In this document: one piece after another, positions 1 to 11,260 of the stretch | Layout of the letters: each line of letters opens with the position of its first letter | Position numbering within the stretch: the stretch's first letter is position 1 | NCBI GenBank assembly: GCA_001574975.1 | Contig: KQ965831.1 | Location: 72,214 to 136,213 of the forward strand | Length of the DNA: 64,000 bases | Direction: 5' to 3' | Origin: Gonapodya prolifera JEL478 | Taxonomy: Eukaryota > Monoblepharomycota > Monoblepharidomycetes > Monoblepharidales > Gonapodyaceae | Translations under genes and position numbers: made by a program | Notes under the pieces: generated by a model | Database searches by the model: none | Seen by the model: the letters and a program-made list of their open reading frames with translations, nothing else | What the model was told of the DNA's origin: nothing

Positions 1-50
1 TTCCTGCAGGTGAGTTCTATGCACATTACGTCTTGCTATGTACATCTGAT
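1..50 (+). repeat. 50-nt repeat, inverted copy at 46811-46860
   Basis: Bases 1-50 match the reverse complement of 46811-46860 at 47 of 50 positions. Both copies run from TTCCTGCAG into GTGAGT, so each looks like an exon end plus a splice donor. The 46.8-kb copy has a sensible acceptor and further reading frame after it; this one runs into non-coding AT-rich sequence. A single ambiguous base (n) lies at 72. Confidence 0.85.
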
Positions 51-388
51 CATATATACACGTTCCTGCAGNTTACAGGCTCGTGCAGCTCACCTAGGTT
101 GTGTAGCAAGTTGCAGATGGCTGCGCAGTGCTGCCATTGGTGTTGGAAGCCATGTGGGGAGGGGTTGTTGCCATTGGGCGAGTTTGAACAAGTAACTTGC
201 AAGTTGCACACATTCAAACTTGCAACTTGCTCAATCTATTTAAACCAAGCTTGCTCACAACTCACAAGTTTTGATTCGCCAAGTAGGCAAGTTTTAACTC
301 GCTCACTCATAGCTTTATGTCTCAGGACATGGCAGCCTTTGAGGATGAATTCAGAAGGTAGGCTAATCAATATTTTTGAAGACCAGTC

Positions 389-1094
389 TTGAACTCAACA
401 TTATTTTGTCTTAAGAAAAGTGTTCCAGGTGGTACTGCTCTTGAGGAGGCATCCTACCTCTCTGGAACACAGAACTGCAGTGACGTCATTTTAGATCTGT
501 TCCTATCCACTGGCTATCACCTTGTGGGACAGGCAACAAAAATGGCCATTCCTCTCCTATATCTCCTCTCAAGTCATCTTTCCATCTCAAAACCCCAACC
601 ATTTGACTGACGACTTCATTTTGTGGATGAGCCACAAGTTTGTTGACAAGCTGCAAATGGATCTTCAAGACTATCACTTTTTCATGGTCAACAAGGGAAG
701 TTTCCACTGGTATGTTATTGTGATGGACAAGGACGGACATGCACTGGTGGTAGATGCACTGGATAGGAGTGCCAATCCCCACCATTACGATTCCAACTTG
801 GAGGCATGTTGCAATGCATTAAGCCAACTTCTCATGCTGGCGATAACACCATTGCCTAGAAATCGCGTTTGGACTCTGTTTTGGAACCAGGGAGATGGAC
901 ACAGCTGTGGATTGTTTTCATGTGTGACATTGCTGTTCATTAAGGTACCCATCACTGTTCCAGTGTATTTTTTGAAGGTGCACAGATACCTCTCCCTATG
1001 TATCCTTTTGATTTTGGGAAAAGGTGGAGAGAGGATATCTATGTATTCCTTAGAACTGTCATCCCCAATGTGCAGAATGGGACTCCTGGGGTAA
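389..1094 (+). pseudogene. Ulp1-type (C48) cysteine protease fragment
   Basis: The peptide from about 605 onward carries the Ulp1/SENP catalytic layout. There is a His in FHWYVIVMD, an Asp in VVDALD, and a Gln followed by the nucleophile Cys in WNQGDGHSCGLF. The upstream part (389-520) is in a different frame and joins only through a frameshift near 520, and there is no intact C-terminus. Cellular Ulp1 proteins remove SUMO-like modifiers, but in fungi and plants C48 domains are also common passengers of DNA transposons. The AT-rich composition, the lesions and the adjoining retrotransposon favour the transposon origin. That a C48-like protease domain was here is fairly clear; its source element is inferred. 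Confidence 0.6.
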
Positions 1095-1240
1095 ACCTAG
1101 ATTAGATTTGCTAACTTTCTGAATACACATATATCCAAATTGGTCAACAGATTATGGTAAACTTACATCATTTCACAGGTGCATCTTGCATCAATTTAAG
1201 GGGTGGGTGGAGCAATTTACAGGGGGTGGGGTGTAAAACC

Positions 1241-2190
1241 ATGACGCATACACCTGCACCCCAACCTATCTTCCCTACTTCTTCAGGAGACTTTTTGGAA
1301 CGTTTAACTGGTACTGCCAATGTGTCTAGAGTTGAATTTCAGAATGTGTTAGCCACCTTGAGGAGATTGGAAGCATGAGTAGTTATGATTCCAACCTTGT
1401 GCTCTCAGGTGCAGGAACTTGAGAGGGAGAACCAAGAACTTTGCCAAGAGCTTGCAGCTGTTGTCAGATTAGTGGGTGCAGCCAAAGATCCTAAGATTGA
1501 GCCTCCCACAGAGTATTCAGGGGATACTACAACAGAGAGAGATGCCTATAGATACTGGAGAACTCAAACACAATTATTCCTCCAAGCCCAGCCCCACACA
1601 TATACTACTCCATATCAGCAAATATATATATTGGATCCCGCCTGAAAAGCGCAGCCAGGACTACTTATATTCACTGGTCCACAATACACTCTATGGAACT
1701 CCAACCATATTCTATACCAATTTCACTTTTAAAAGCATTTTGGGAATTACTTGATAGCCTGTTTGATAATTTTGATAGACTGTCAACAGCCAGAGCCCAA
1801 TTTCTGCAGATCAAGCAGCAGGCAGGGGAGAACTTTGAGGCATTTTCAATTTGATTCCAAGTCCTTTGTGTGGATGCAGGCTTTGCAGCAAAAGATTCAG
1901 TTCAAATGCTTGTCAAAGCTCCTTTCTTAAAGCTACAAAAAGCACTAGCCCTCACTGACTATGCCCCAAATAGTTTGGAATCTGCCATTCAGAGGTTGAG
2001 GCACATAGATGCCCATGACAGACTTCATTGTGGCACCATGGCTCATAATTCTTGCAAAATACATCCTGGAGCCCCAAATTCTGACAGCAAGTGCTGGGTA
2101 CAACATCTTAACCTGCAACCCCCTAAAAAGGTTGATCCCAAAGTTGGTGCATTGCAAGAAACTGGAACTACTAAAAAGGGTTTTTGTTAG
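1241..2190 (+). pseudogene. Gag-like region of the Ty3/gypsy element
   Basis: An ATG at 1241 opens a frame that stops at 1378. A leucine-rich coiled-coil stretch (VQELERENQELCQELAAVVR) and a capsid-like segment containing PPTEYSGD follow in other frames. Further Gag-like sequence runs at 1870-2190. No intact CCHC zinc knuckle can be read where one would be expected near 2160-2230. Assignment rests mainly on position just before the protease and on the Gag-like coiled coil. Confidence 0.55.
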
Positions 2191-4155
2191 GCCCTGGGGA
2201 ACATTGCCACCCTCAGGGCCCACCTTTGGCATCCAAGCAGATGGATATCAGAGTTGGAACAAGCACAAGTAGAAGCAATCTAAGCATGTTGGTTAACTTG
2301 AGATTACAAATATACTCAACTTCCATTTCTATTTCTGCTGAGATTGACATTGGCTCATCCATCTATGCACTTATTAGTCCCAATGTTATTTCAAAATACA
2401 AAATACCAACAGTCCCACTATCTAAACCTAAGCAGGTTAAACAAATAGATGATGCATATATCAAAGGTGGCATTACTCACATGACTATGGCCTGTAAGAC
2501 TACCATTGCAGGCCACGTCTGGGAACCTTCCATGTACTTTCTTGTCATGAATATTGGCAATAGAGATGCTTTACTAGGTTTACCTTGGCTTCAAAAATTT
2601 AATCCAATTACAAACTGGAAGAGAGGAGAAATTTCCCCATATAAATCCAAATTAGACCTCCCTGTTGCCCAGATAATTCCTTCTATGCCCAAAAAGGGTC
2701 CACCATTGCCTGAAAACATTTTCACAATTTATGCTGAATTTTCTGATGTCTTTGATGTTGAAGCAGCAACAGACCTCCCTCCTCTGAGAGGAAAATTTGA
2801 CTTCCCAATTGATATCAAAGCAGGTTTTCACTTCCCTAAAGCAAGAAAAGTCTACAATCTTAATGCTAAAGAGGATGTTGCACTGCAAGAGCTCCTAAAA
2901 GATGGTCTCAATAAGGGCACTCTCCACCACTCCAAATCTGATACTGCACACCGCATCTTTTTCAAAGATGAGGGACATAAACTAAGACTCTGCCATGACC
3001 TTTGGAAAAAAATAAAGCAATCCCAAACGACTCCTACTCAATTCCAAATTTGCCAGAACTTGCCAAGTCCATGGCTGGTTTGACTTGGTACACCAAAATT
3101 GACTGCACTAAAGCATACCACAGAATTAGGATCCAACCTGGTGATGAATCTAAAGCAGCTTTCCAATGCAAAAATTCTCATTTGAGTCATTAGTAATGTG
3201 GGAGGGTTGGAAACCTGCAGTCTCACATTGGCAGAGATTCATGGATGGAATTACTGCAAAGCATCTACAGGTAAAAGTTTATCTTGATGATGCAGGCATA
3301 GCTACTAATGGAACTCTAGAGGATCACATTGCGTCAGTTAAATCTTACCTCTCCATTCTTAGAAAAAATGGTTTATATGCAAATCAAAAGAACTGTGTTT
3401 TCCATGCAGAGCAAATTCCATTTGGTGGTTATATAGTTGGGAGAGATGGAATTGAGCTCACAGAGGATGCAATGCATGACGTGAATGTACTTCCAAAGCC
3501 TACTGGCACTAAGTCTGCCCAAGAAGTACATGGTCTTTCACAGTGTTACAAGAATTGGATCCCAAGATTTGATGAAGTAATACAGCCTATACATGAGCTT
3601 ACAAAACCATCACCAAAATTCCACTGGAGTCAAAAGTGTGAAGAAGCATTCACACTAATTAAACAGCTCATAGCAAAAGCCCCAGTCCTCAGACCTGCAG
3701 ATCCAACAAAGCAATTTATAGTTTACACTGATGCATCTCCTTATGGTCTTGGAGCAGTGGTAATGCAGACAGATCCCTTAACCCAATCTCTTCAGCATGT
3801 GGAGTTCTGGAGCAGAAAGCTTAAACCTGCAGAAAGAAACTATTCAATAAATGACAAGGAATTACTTGCAGTAGTTAAAGCACTTAGGAAGTGGAGACAT
3901 TGGCTTTCAGGAACTTCTATGCAGGTGGAAATTAGAACAGACCATAAAAATCTGATGTATTTCTTAAGTCAGAGATTCCTTACACCCTGTCATGCACATT
4001 GGGCAGTTGATCTTGGTGAGTTTGACTATGTTATTCAGCATGACTCCAAAACAAAGAATAAAGTAGCAGATTGTCTCTTTAGGAACCCCAACTATACACG
4101 AACTGCAGAAGAGAAACAGAGGGATGGAACACAGGTACTTCTCCCAGTGGAACAT
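2184..4155 (+). pseudogene. Protease - reverse transcriptase - RNase H of the Ty3/gypsy element
   Basis: The protease region shows EIDIGSS where an active retropepsin has D-S/T-G, and ends with the typical ALLGLPWLQKFNP segment. Reverse transcriptase follows with KIDCTKAYHRI and the catalytic box YLDD (near 3280). Its N-terminal part is split by frameshifts near 3010-3080 and 3190. RNase H is well preserved: VYTDASPYGLGAV, the NDKELLAVVKAL helix, and IRTDHKNL. The degraded protease Asp-Ser/Thr-Gly motif and the frameshifts mean the polyprotein cannot be made as it stands. Confidence 0.8.
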
Positions 4156-4199
4156 TTTCTACCAAGACCACCTTATGCAGTAGAAAGAATAGCTGTAAT

Positions 4200-4925
4200 T
4201 AAGGGTACAGGGGCATCTGCTGTAGTTTTGGAACAAGTCACAGATGAGCAGAAGAAACTAGAAATCTGCAAAGCATTCCATGACCATCCTAGTGTTGCCC
4301 ACCCAAGCTTGGCACGCACTGAGCTGCAATTACAAAGGCAGGATATGATTGGGAGGGTCGCAGAAAGTATGTGGAGCAATACTGCAAGTCTTGTGAATCA
4401 TGCCAGAGAAACAAACCTGATAGAGGGCAGCCATTTGGTGAACCTACCCCCCTATCAATTACTGAGCAGCCTTGGACACACGTTGCTATGGATTTTATAG
4501 TTAATCAGCCTCCTTCAGAACATAAGGGTTATACTTATGACTCCATCTGGGTTGTAGCAGATAGGTTGAAAAAGGGTGTCCCCTTTGTTGAATGCAATGA
4601 AAACATTACAGCTGTTAAATTAGCAGAACTTTACATTGATAGAGTTTACAGATATCATGGACTGCCTCTTGATATAGTTTCTGATTGTGGTCCACAATTT
4701 ATTGCAGAGTTCTGGAATACCTATTGGAGATTACTTGGTGTTCATTGTTCAAAATCGACTGCATTCCATCCACAAGCTGATGGTCAAACAAAAAACAAAA
4801 ACCAGCAGTTAGAAGGTGTGGAGGGTTTGCTGGGTGTTTGGCATTTGGGACAGGTTGGAGGGTGCAATGCTGCAAAAATCACTTGCCAAGTGTCACACAT
4901 GTCATTTACCACCAAAACATCCTAA
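4200..4925 (+). pseudogene. Integrase of the Ty3/gypsy element
   Basis: The HHCC zinc domain is split over two frames: the histidines lie in HDHPSVAHPS and the cysteines in CKSCESC. The DDE core is recognisable by MDFIV, then VSDCGPQFIAEFW, then HPQADGQTKNKNQ. In relatives the last motif reads DGQTE, and that Glu is the third catalytic residue; here it is Lys (AAA), a G-to-A change. The frame then degenerates, so the C-terminal domain is missing. Confidence 0.8.
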
Positions 4926-6598
4926 GTGGCATGTCAATCTGACAACAATTCTTAAGCTTGCATTTCCCCTTGCTCTAATTAAATGCTAGTGCTGACTTCA
5001 CTATCCCAAGAATGTCCCCATTCTGTGATGATGGGCTGTTTTGACACAACCAGAAATGTTTATTGGACATGACACAAGAAAGATCTTGGTGGTGTCAACA
5101 GGATATGCCTCTGTGTGAATGTGAGGCAGGCATGGAATCATTTGACCAAAGCATTAAACCATCTGTCACCAGCAGTACAAAAGGTTTGTGGGTATGGTGA
5201 GACTTGCTGCTACAACTTCCAGACTGGGATTGTTTCTCATGGAGCAATGAGAGGACGCCTGTCACATTCCTCGTGTGTGATGATTCAAAAGCTTTGACTC
5301 ATTTGGGACAAGTTCAAGAGAAGTATGGACCCTATATGTGAGTTGGAGAACAGCAGAGAGAGCTCAGACAACTGCAAAGTTTGTGGTTGATACTAAAAAT
5401 TTTGTGTACTTGGCTGCAATGAAGTACTATTAGTGTGGGCTCAAAGCAAGCAAGGGAGGGGTGGAGCAAGTGGAACAGCAATTTCCTCATCTGTCACTTA
5501 TTCACTTAGGTAGTCATGGAAATGATGTCTTAATTCTTTCATGGAGAATGACATCTCAAAAAATAGTGAATTTTATGTGATTTATTTGCTAAATGATTTC
5601 CATTTTTGGTATTCTCATGGAATAATCTGCTGGGTGGTGACGTTGATATCAACACTCACCTGCACAATGCAATCCCTATCCCCAATGATGGACTCTTTAA
5701 AACCCAGCCTAAATTGGGTCTGGGACATTTTACATACAAGGGTGACTGCAAAAGCCTGGTCAGACATGCTGCCACAAGCAAAAGTGGAGAATCTGCAGCC
5801 TACTTGTTTCAGTGAGAAGAAGTTTTATCTTGTTCTCACATGGCTTTACTCAAAAGTGGACAAGTTAAGAAGTGTATCAGTCCCTCTAATCACACAATCC
5901 ATCTCTGTTTGGTTGACCATTGGAGTGACGGATTGACAGCAATACATTGCATTACCTACCACTTACTTTTCTTGGGAGAAATTACCACAATAGCTGGGGA
6001 ACTGATAAACATCACCATTTATGTGTCAAAACCAGACATGCAAATCAGGAGAACAGGTGTGGTGCATGGACAGCATTGCGCATTTGTGTTAGCCAAACAT
6101 CCTGCTTAGCCTTCACAGTCTGCATCACAAATGTTCCTGATGTAGCAAGGACAAGAAACTCTGATGCTGCCCCTTGCTTCACCCAAGAGACAAAAAACTT
6201 TGAGGTCACCAAGCCACTGACAGATAGGCAACTTGTGCTGGAAGGGTAGCCACATACATCGCAGATCAGTAAATAGCCATGAGTTTTAGACTGCCTCAAA
6301 CTTCTAACTTTGTGTGTTATCTTAACAAGGCAAGGCAACCAATGCAAGCTCCCAAAATTGTGACAACAGCAGAGATGGGATGCTTATCACACAACCTGAG
6401 TTGTCTATGGGACTTGCTGATACTAAAGGGTGTTTTGGCAACAATTCTGTTTGCCAGTAATGTCAGGCAGGCATGGAACCAGTTGACAACACACAAGTGA
6501 GGCATGGTCCGTGGAATTCACATGCACACATTTGTGTGACGGTGCCTGCACGTCTCCTAACCCCAATGAAAGTTGCCAAGGGGGCAGTTTAGTACCAG
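4926..6598 (+). other. AT-rich stretch without a recognisable gene
   Basis: No conserved domain is seen in any frame. A motif of about 20 nt around AGGCAGGCATGGAA occurs at about 5123 and again at about 6463, each followed by a TTGAC-containing stretch. It is probably 3' debris of the retrotransposon or a nested element. Confidence 0.5.
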
Positions 6599-6705
6599 CA
6601 TGGCCACCGCCGCGCCAAAAAAGAAAAGAAAAGCATGTGCGTCTAAAAATGGTGTACGGCAGCCAAGTGCTGGTGGTCGAGATGGAAATGCAGTTGGTTG
6701 CGTAG
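6599..6705 (+). CDS. Possible first exon or micro-ORF starting with a nuclear-localisation motif
   Basis: ATG at 6599 opens a 36-residue frame beginning MATAAPKKKRKA, a textbook monopartite basic nuclear-localisation motif. The frame ends in TGA at 6703-6705, but GTGAGT at 6705 could act as a splice donor, with a TTTGACAG acceptor about 95 nt further on. I could not extend it into a convincing domain. It may be the N-terminus of a lost transposase, or chance. Confidence 0.25.
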
Positions 6706-8117
6706 TGTGAGTGCCAAACACAACCTATTCCACATTTCAAGCAAGACAGTGATCGTTTGCACAATTAACGTCATTCCACTTTGACTTCACTTTGACAGGT
6801 GCACTCATTTGGGATAACGTTCAAAAGAGTGCAAGGGAAATTGTATTGTCGCAACAAATTTCGAGCTGCATGCGCTGTTCGCGTGTGGCGCTGGGGACGG
6901 GCCATCACGTCGGGAAGGGTTGTGGTTTCTGTTGTGCAGCAGACCGCTGAACATTGACCGTCTTTAAGGAGACCCTGTAAAGGCTATCTCCCCCCGCCCT
7001 GACGTCCACATATTGAATTACTCGGCGTTTGTGTGGCGGGACCGCATCAAAGTGCGTGCACATCATGTGTGCCCGATCACGGGCGGACGTTTGGACGTTG
7101 TGCAAAAGTTGGGTTTTGGCGAGACATGATTATAAGTGACTGAAGACAAGGCTGACGCCAGTTCGCACCCCACTCAAGTTGTGACGGCACCCAAATTAGA
7201 GTCCAAAACACGGGGGAAATGAGACCCCTAGCCACAAGTGTTGAGCGATACAATGGTACACAGAAAAAGAGTGCTTAATCAATGCTCAATCGCACCACTT
7301 GGTGTGATTTGACCCTCTGCTACGGCACAACCCAAAGAACAAGGACGACGGGAGTGACGCTCCTTTGCGCGAAGCAATCCCCGAGGAGGGGGTTGTTTAA
7401 AAAATTGTCTTAAAAAAATGGGATTTTGCAAGCCCTGGACTGGTCCAACGTCCCTTCCCGACAAAGTGTAATGACGCTGACCATCAAAGTTCAAAAAGAA
7501 CTATGCCGACATCTGAAAGTTGACGTCACCGTAACAGTTGTTCGACAACTGTGGAAATCCTACAGTTCCCTTGGAACGTCCAAAAAGAACCGTGAGAATT
7601 GCAGCAAGCAGGGTTCACCGCCGTCAGATGGCAGATAGCATGTGGCACCACCGCTGCAAGATAGAGATGGTCCAAACTCGCGCGTGGCTCCAACAAAAAC
7701 AAAGAAGAAGTAGCTCAGGTCGGGACCGTGTCGATAGGAGACTGTCGGCAGTACATTACACTGCGAACATTTCGCGCCACCGTGGAAGACCAGCCTGATA
7801 AGTACACACCACAACACCACAGCAGACGAAACATAAATACTGCGACGAGCAGTGCGGGCTCTACGACTTGGGATGGGATATCTACTAGAACCAGGAGGGG
7901 CAGCGGGCAGCGTCCGGCAGCGGTGCTCGGGGGGTCTATTCACCTGGAGACAGCAACTCGGACCCAGCACATAGCAATAGAGCGGCACAAAATAGGGGAT
8001 TTGTTACAGCGACGGAGGCGTGAGGTGAGGAAGCGAGGGAGGTGGACAAGCCGGCAAAGGAGAGTCAAATCAATACACTGACACCATTAATCTCCACCAC
8101 ACACATGTCGCACATAG
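6706..8117 (+). other. No recognisable gene; short perfect hairpin at 7535-7551
   Basis: GC content rises here to the level of the neighbouring genes, but no frame shows a known domain. CAGTTGT-TCG-ACAACTG at 7535-7551 is a perfect 7-bp stem with a 3-nt loop. Confidence 0.4.
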
Positions 8118-9449
8118 CTACTTGGCAACCTCCGGAATCCTCCCCTCCACATCGCCACACATCCCCTGCACCGCCTGCGCCATCGCCTGCGTCACTTTTG
8201 CGATTGTTGCCGGCTCCAACATGCTCGTTCTGTACCGCGCAACGCCGATCGTCATCCCGGGCATCGGAAACACCTGCATCAATATATCATGCGAGGTCCA
8301 CATCAACACCTCGGTCGTCACGTCCACGCGTGGGACCACCGTGACGCCCCCCGCCGGGTCGAGCGCGAGGGCGGTGTCGAACCGGTTTATGTTGAGCGCG
8401 ACCCGGCTGCCGGCGGGGTTGATGCAGGGGATGTAAAGCATGCGCCAGGCGGCGCGGTCGTTGAGGAACTCGTGGGCTTTTGTGAGGGCCGTGCGGTACG
8501 TGTCGGTGTCCTCGAGGGTGAGGGAGCAGGCGTCGCCCCACGCAAGGCACCCCACGACGCGCTTTGCGGCGTCGGAACGCCGCCCGCTGCGTATCATTTG
8601 GAACCCGACGTCCGAGCGGGCGGTGGCGGCGCGAAGGCCGAGTGCGAGTGCGACGAGGTAAGGTGCCGAGGGTGAGAGCGAGAGGGTTTTGGTGAGGGTG
8701 GAGAGGGAGGCGGTGAAGCCGAGGGGGAAGACGACGCGTGTGCCGGCGGGGTTTGTGTGGTCAGAGTGCAGGAGGGAGGCGTCGGGGAGGAGGCGGAACC
8801 CGTCGGCGGGGTATGGGCTGAGCAGCGCTTGGTGGTGTTTGGCGCGCTCGGCGTCGAGGAGGGCGGCGACTTTGGGTGCAATATCGCGCGGTTGGGCTGC
8901 CTGAGGGAGATCGACAGCTGCAGTGTCGGTTCCTTTGACTCCCGCCGCGTACAAGGCCGCCACCTCGCCTAGCGCGATCGCAAACGAGTGCCCGTCCATG
9001 ACGACGTGGTCCCCCTTGTACACGAGCCACCAGCGCGTGTCGGAGATGTCGATCAGGGTCGGGACCACGAGTGGCGGGGTTGAGCGGTCAAAGGGGACCT
9101 TGAACGTGTCCTCTGCGAATTGGCGGGCGGATTTCTCGGCGTCGGATTCCCCCATGTGTCGCAGGTCCTTGCGCTCTAGGTGGAACGTGGACGCTGATGC
9201 CGGCTGCACGATTCGCTCCCAGTTCCCCGCGGCGTCCTGGACGAATGCCGTCCGAAATGCGTCGTGGCGCTGACCGATTTTCTTGAATGCGTCTGCGAAC
9301 ACGTCGACGTTGAGGTTGCCGCGGATCTCGTGGACAAACACGACGGAGTGCGAGTACCCGTCGACCGCCCCGTCTTTCAGAAGGTGCAGCTCGTTGAACA
9401 GAACGGGGCCGCGGAACGGAGAAGAGGAAGAGGAATCTGCAGAAGACAT
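8118..9449 (-). CDS. Stand-alone condensation (C-domain/acyltransferase-like) protein
   Basis: A single uninterrupted exon encodes 443 residues. The first ATG in frame is at 9449 (MSSADSS). The N-terminal half carries GDHVVMDGHSFA, a variant of the HHxxxDG active-site motif of the CoA-dependent acyltransferase superfamily (NRPS condensation domains, alcohol O-acetyltransferases, PapA-type enzymes). The second motif His and the DG are present; the first His is Asp. The later part has the alternating strand/helix pattern and near-450-residue length of one complete V-shaped C-domain. No adenylation or carrier domain is adjacent, so it probably makes an ester or amide bond between freely diffusing or CoA-bound partners. 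Substrate is unknown. The neighbour at 9618-11260 is transcribed in the same direction but is not obviously related in function. Confidence 0.75.
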   Translation of the reverse strand: MSSADSSSSSPFRGPVLFNELHLLKDGAVDGYSHSVVFVHEIRGNLNVDVFADAFKKIGQRHDAFRTAFVQDAAGNWERIVQPASASTFHLERKDLRHMGESDAEKSARQFAEDTFKVPFDRSTPPLVVPTLIDISDTRWWLVYKGDHVVMDGHSFAIALGEVAALYAAGVKGTDTAAVDLPQAAQPRDIAPKVAALLDAERAKHHQALLSPYPADGFRLLPDASLLHSDHTNPAGTRVVFPLGFTASLSTLTKTLSLSPSAPYLVALALGLRAATARSDVGFQMIRSGRRSDAAKRVVGCLAWGDACSLTLEDTDTYRTALTKAHEFLNDRAAWRMLYIPCINPAGSRVALNINRFDTALALDPAGGVTVVPRVDVTTEVLMWTSHDILMQVFPMPGMTIGVARYRTSMLEPATIAKVTQAMAQAVQGMCGDVEGRIPEVAK

Positions 9450-9617
9450 GGCCGATTCTCGCGTGGAGAGTGCAGAGGGAGACAGACACACCTTCGGCTA
9501 TTCCTCCGGCACAATACCGCCGCCAGGTCAAGCAGTTTCGCCGAACATGATTCGATTTAGATGTATACATTCATACACCTAGCAAAAGCTAATATTAACT
9601 CAAACATCTGACTGCTA

Positions 9618-11260
9618 TCAGATATCTGCGCTTATTTCACTATCGAACCGGAGCAAAGTCGGGAGCACATCCAGCACATTCAACGCCAGCAAAAACGACG
9701 CATAGTACTTGATCATCTTGAAGCTGTTGAGGTTCTTATCGATCTGCTTCCCGCTGACCGGAACATCCTCCTCCAGACCCGTGCTCACATCAAACTTCAA
9801 ACACTCGTCAAACACAAACACACCCGGTTCCCCCCGACGCTCGACTTTGATGGTTTCCCAGTCGCGAATGAAGTTCGCTCCCGTGATCACATTCCTTCCC
9901 GACGCGGCAAACGCCAGCCGAAACTGGACCAGCGCCGCTTCCTCGTCTGGGATCCAGTCGCGCAGCGCCCTCGCTACGGCGTCTCCACGCAGCTTCTGGA
10001 CGTGCACTCTCAGCCGCTGCGTGTAAATCTTGGCCATCTCCACCTTTTCCGACGGACTCATCTGCACGGCACCGATGCAATACGCCGCATCACAAAACGG
10101 ACTGCCTCTGGTTGCGGGCTGCCAATCCGCGCAAATCATCTTCACGTCCGGGTCCGACACCGAATCTGGCACATCAATGGGCTTGGTGAAAAACGGGTTC
10201 CCCGAGTGCGCGTCTCCGTGCAAAAGCGTGAGTGGACCGGCGGCAAGGTACCCCAACAAGGCGGGCATCACCCTAACAACCGCGTCGCCCATCTTCGTAT
10301 CCTTCACCTCATCGAGCATCAGAGCACGGCCCTTGCCCTTGATTCTGGCCCACCCGGACGAACATAGATATGCGTATTTGTCGGCGCCGTCCGAGATGAG
10401 AGATTCGGTGAGACTGCTCAGTTTAGGCGAGGACGGCGCCGATGCCGTTTCGCCATGAAACTCCACGAAGGACGCGTGCATCCAGGCGTAGCGGTCAAGG
10501 ATCGTGCGCACTTGGTGTACAGACGAGGCGCAATGGTACCTTTTTCGGGGAAGATTTGTTGCATACCTTCACAAACTCACACCGTAATGGAGAATGAAAC
10601 ACCTTCAACGCACCTGTAGTATTCAGAAAGATCCTCCATGACCAGCGTCGCCTCGCCCGTCACCCTCGTCACCCCCCCCCCCCCCCCATAAAACTTGGGC
10701 ACCCTCACGACCCCCCCACCCCACGCGTCGAGCGCGCCATTCGCAGTGGCAGCCTTATAGAATGCAACGTCGGTGACTCCGGCGTTCGAAAGCGTGTTTG
10801 AAATGCGGTGAGCGAGTGTGTGAGTTTTGGCGGCTTTGAGGACGAGGGTTTGGGGGAGGTCCATGTCGACGGCGCCGACGCCGGCACCGGTGCCGGCCGG
10901 GCGGGGATCGGTGTGTGCGTGTGCGTATGTGATTTGAATGCGGTAGAGGTCCGACGTAGTCCCGTTGCTTGACCCCGCGAGGGGCTCCATCGTTAAGTCC
11001 GCAACGTGGACCTCAGCGCCAGGTGCCGACTTCAAAGCGGGCATGCTGGCCAGGGACCGCTCCAAACCCTCGCTCGTGACCGTGATGTTGGCCACGTGCA
11101 CGGCTTTTGCACCTCGCGTGCGTGTGCTTTTGCGACGGACAAGCGTTTGGAGCGCCAGTGCGCGATGGATGAACCGCGATAATTCGTACACGAGGAGGCT
11201 TAGACAGGCTCGGACGATGGCGGGTATGAGGGAGATGTAGAAAATGTGGGGGGAGGGCAT
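9618..11260 (-). CDS. CHK/APH-like kinase with N-terminal membrane anchor (paralogue 1)
   Basis: Proposed structure is complement(join(9618..10539,10614..11260)), 522 residues, with one 74-nt GT-AG intron whose position matches that of the paralogue at 17365-18911. The start at 11260 aligns with the paralogue's start. Residues 5-27 are hydrophobic (FYISLIPAIVRACLSLLVYE), suggesting a membrane anchor. The C-terminal half has the catalytic loop LLHGDAHSGN (Brenner motif HGDxHxxN) and the metal-binding Asp in MICADWQ. These mark the aminoglycoside-phosphotransferase / CHK (ecdysteroid-kinase-like) fold, which phosphorylates small molecules. The substrate cannot be told. A 16-C run (10672-10687) encodes part of a Gly stretch just before the exon end, and its length decides the frame. 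Confidence 0.8.
10672..10687 (+). repeat. 16-nt cytosine homopolymer inside a coding exon
   Basis: Sixteen consecutive C (Gly codons on the minus strand) interrupt the first exon of the kinase at 9618-11260. The paralogue has a short non-Gly sequence at this place. With 16 C the frame stays open. Confidence 0.95.

Larger units (their letters stand above)
1241..4925 (+). mobile_element. Ty3/gypsy LTR retrotransposon, decayed internal region
   Basis: Gag, aspartic protease, reverse transcriptase, RNase H and integrase follow one another on the plus strand in the Ty3/gypsy order (integrase last; Ty1/copia has it before the reverse transcriptase). All parts are broken by stops and frameshifts. 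I could not find matching long terminal repeats or a clear tRNA primer-binding site; flanks 1100-1240 and 4926-5500 hold only short purine-rich stretches. The block is much more AT-rich than the genes from 8 kb onward. Confidence 0.85.

Noticed and set aside
1100-1240. 5' long terminal repeat of the Ty3/gypsy element
   Set aside because: I looked for a matching copy downstream of 4925 and a tRNA primer site and found neither; only short G-rich stretches recur.
7426-7638. Possible helix-turn-helix transposase fragment
   Set aside because: The peptide has scattered basic and hydrophobic residues but no recognisable helix-turn-helix or DDE motif.
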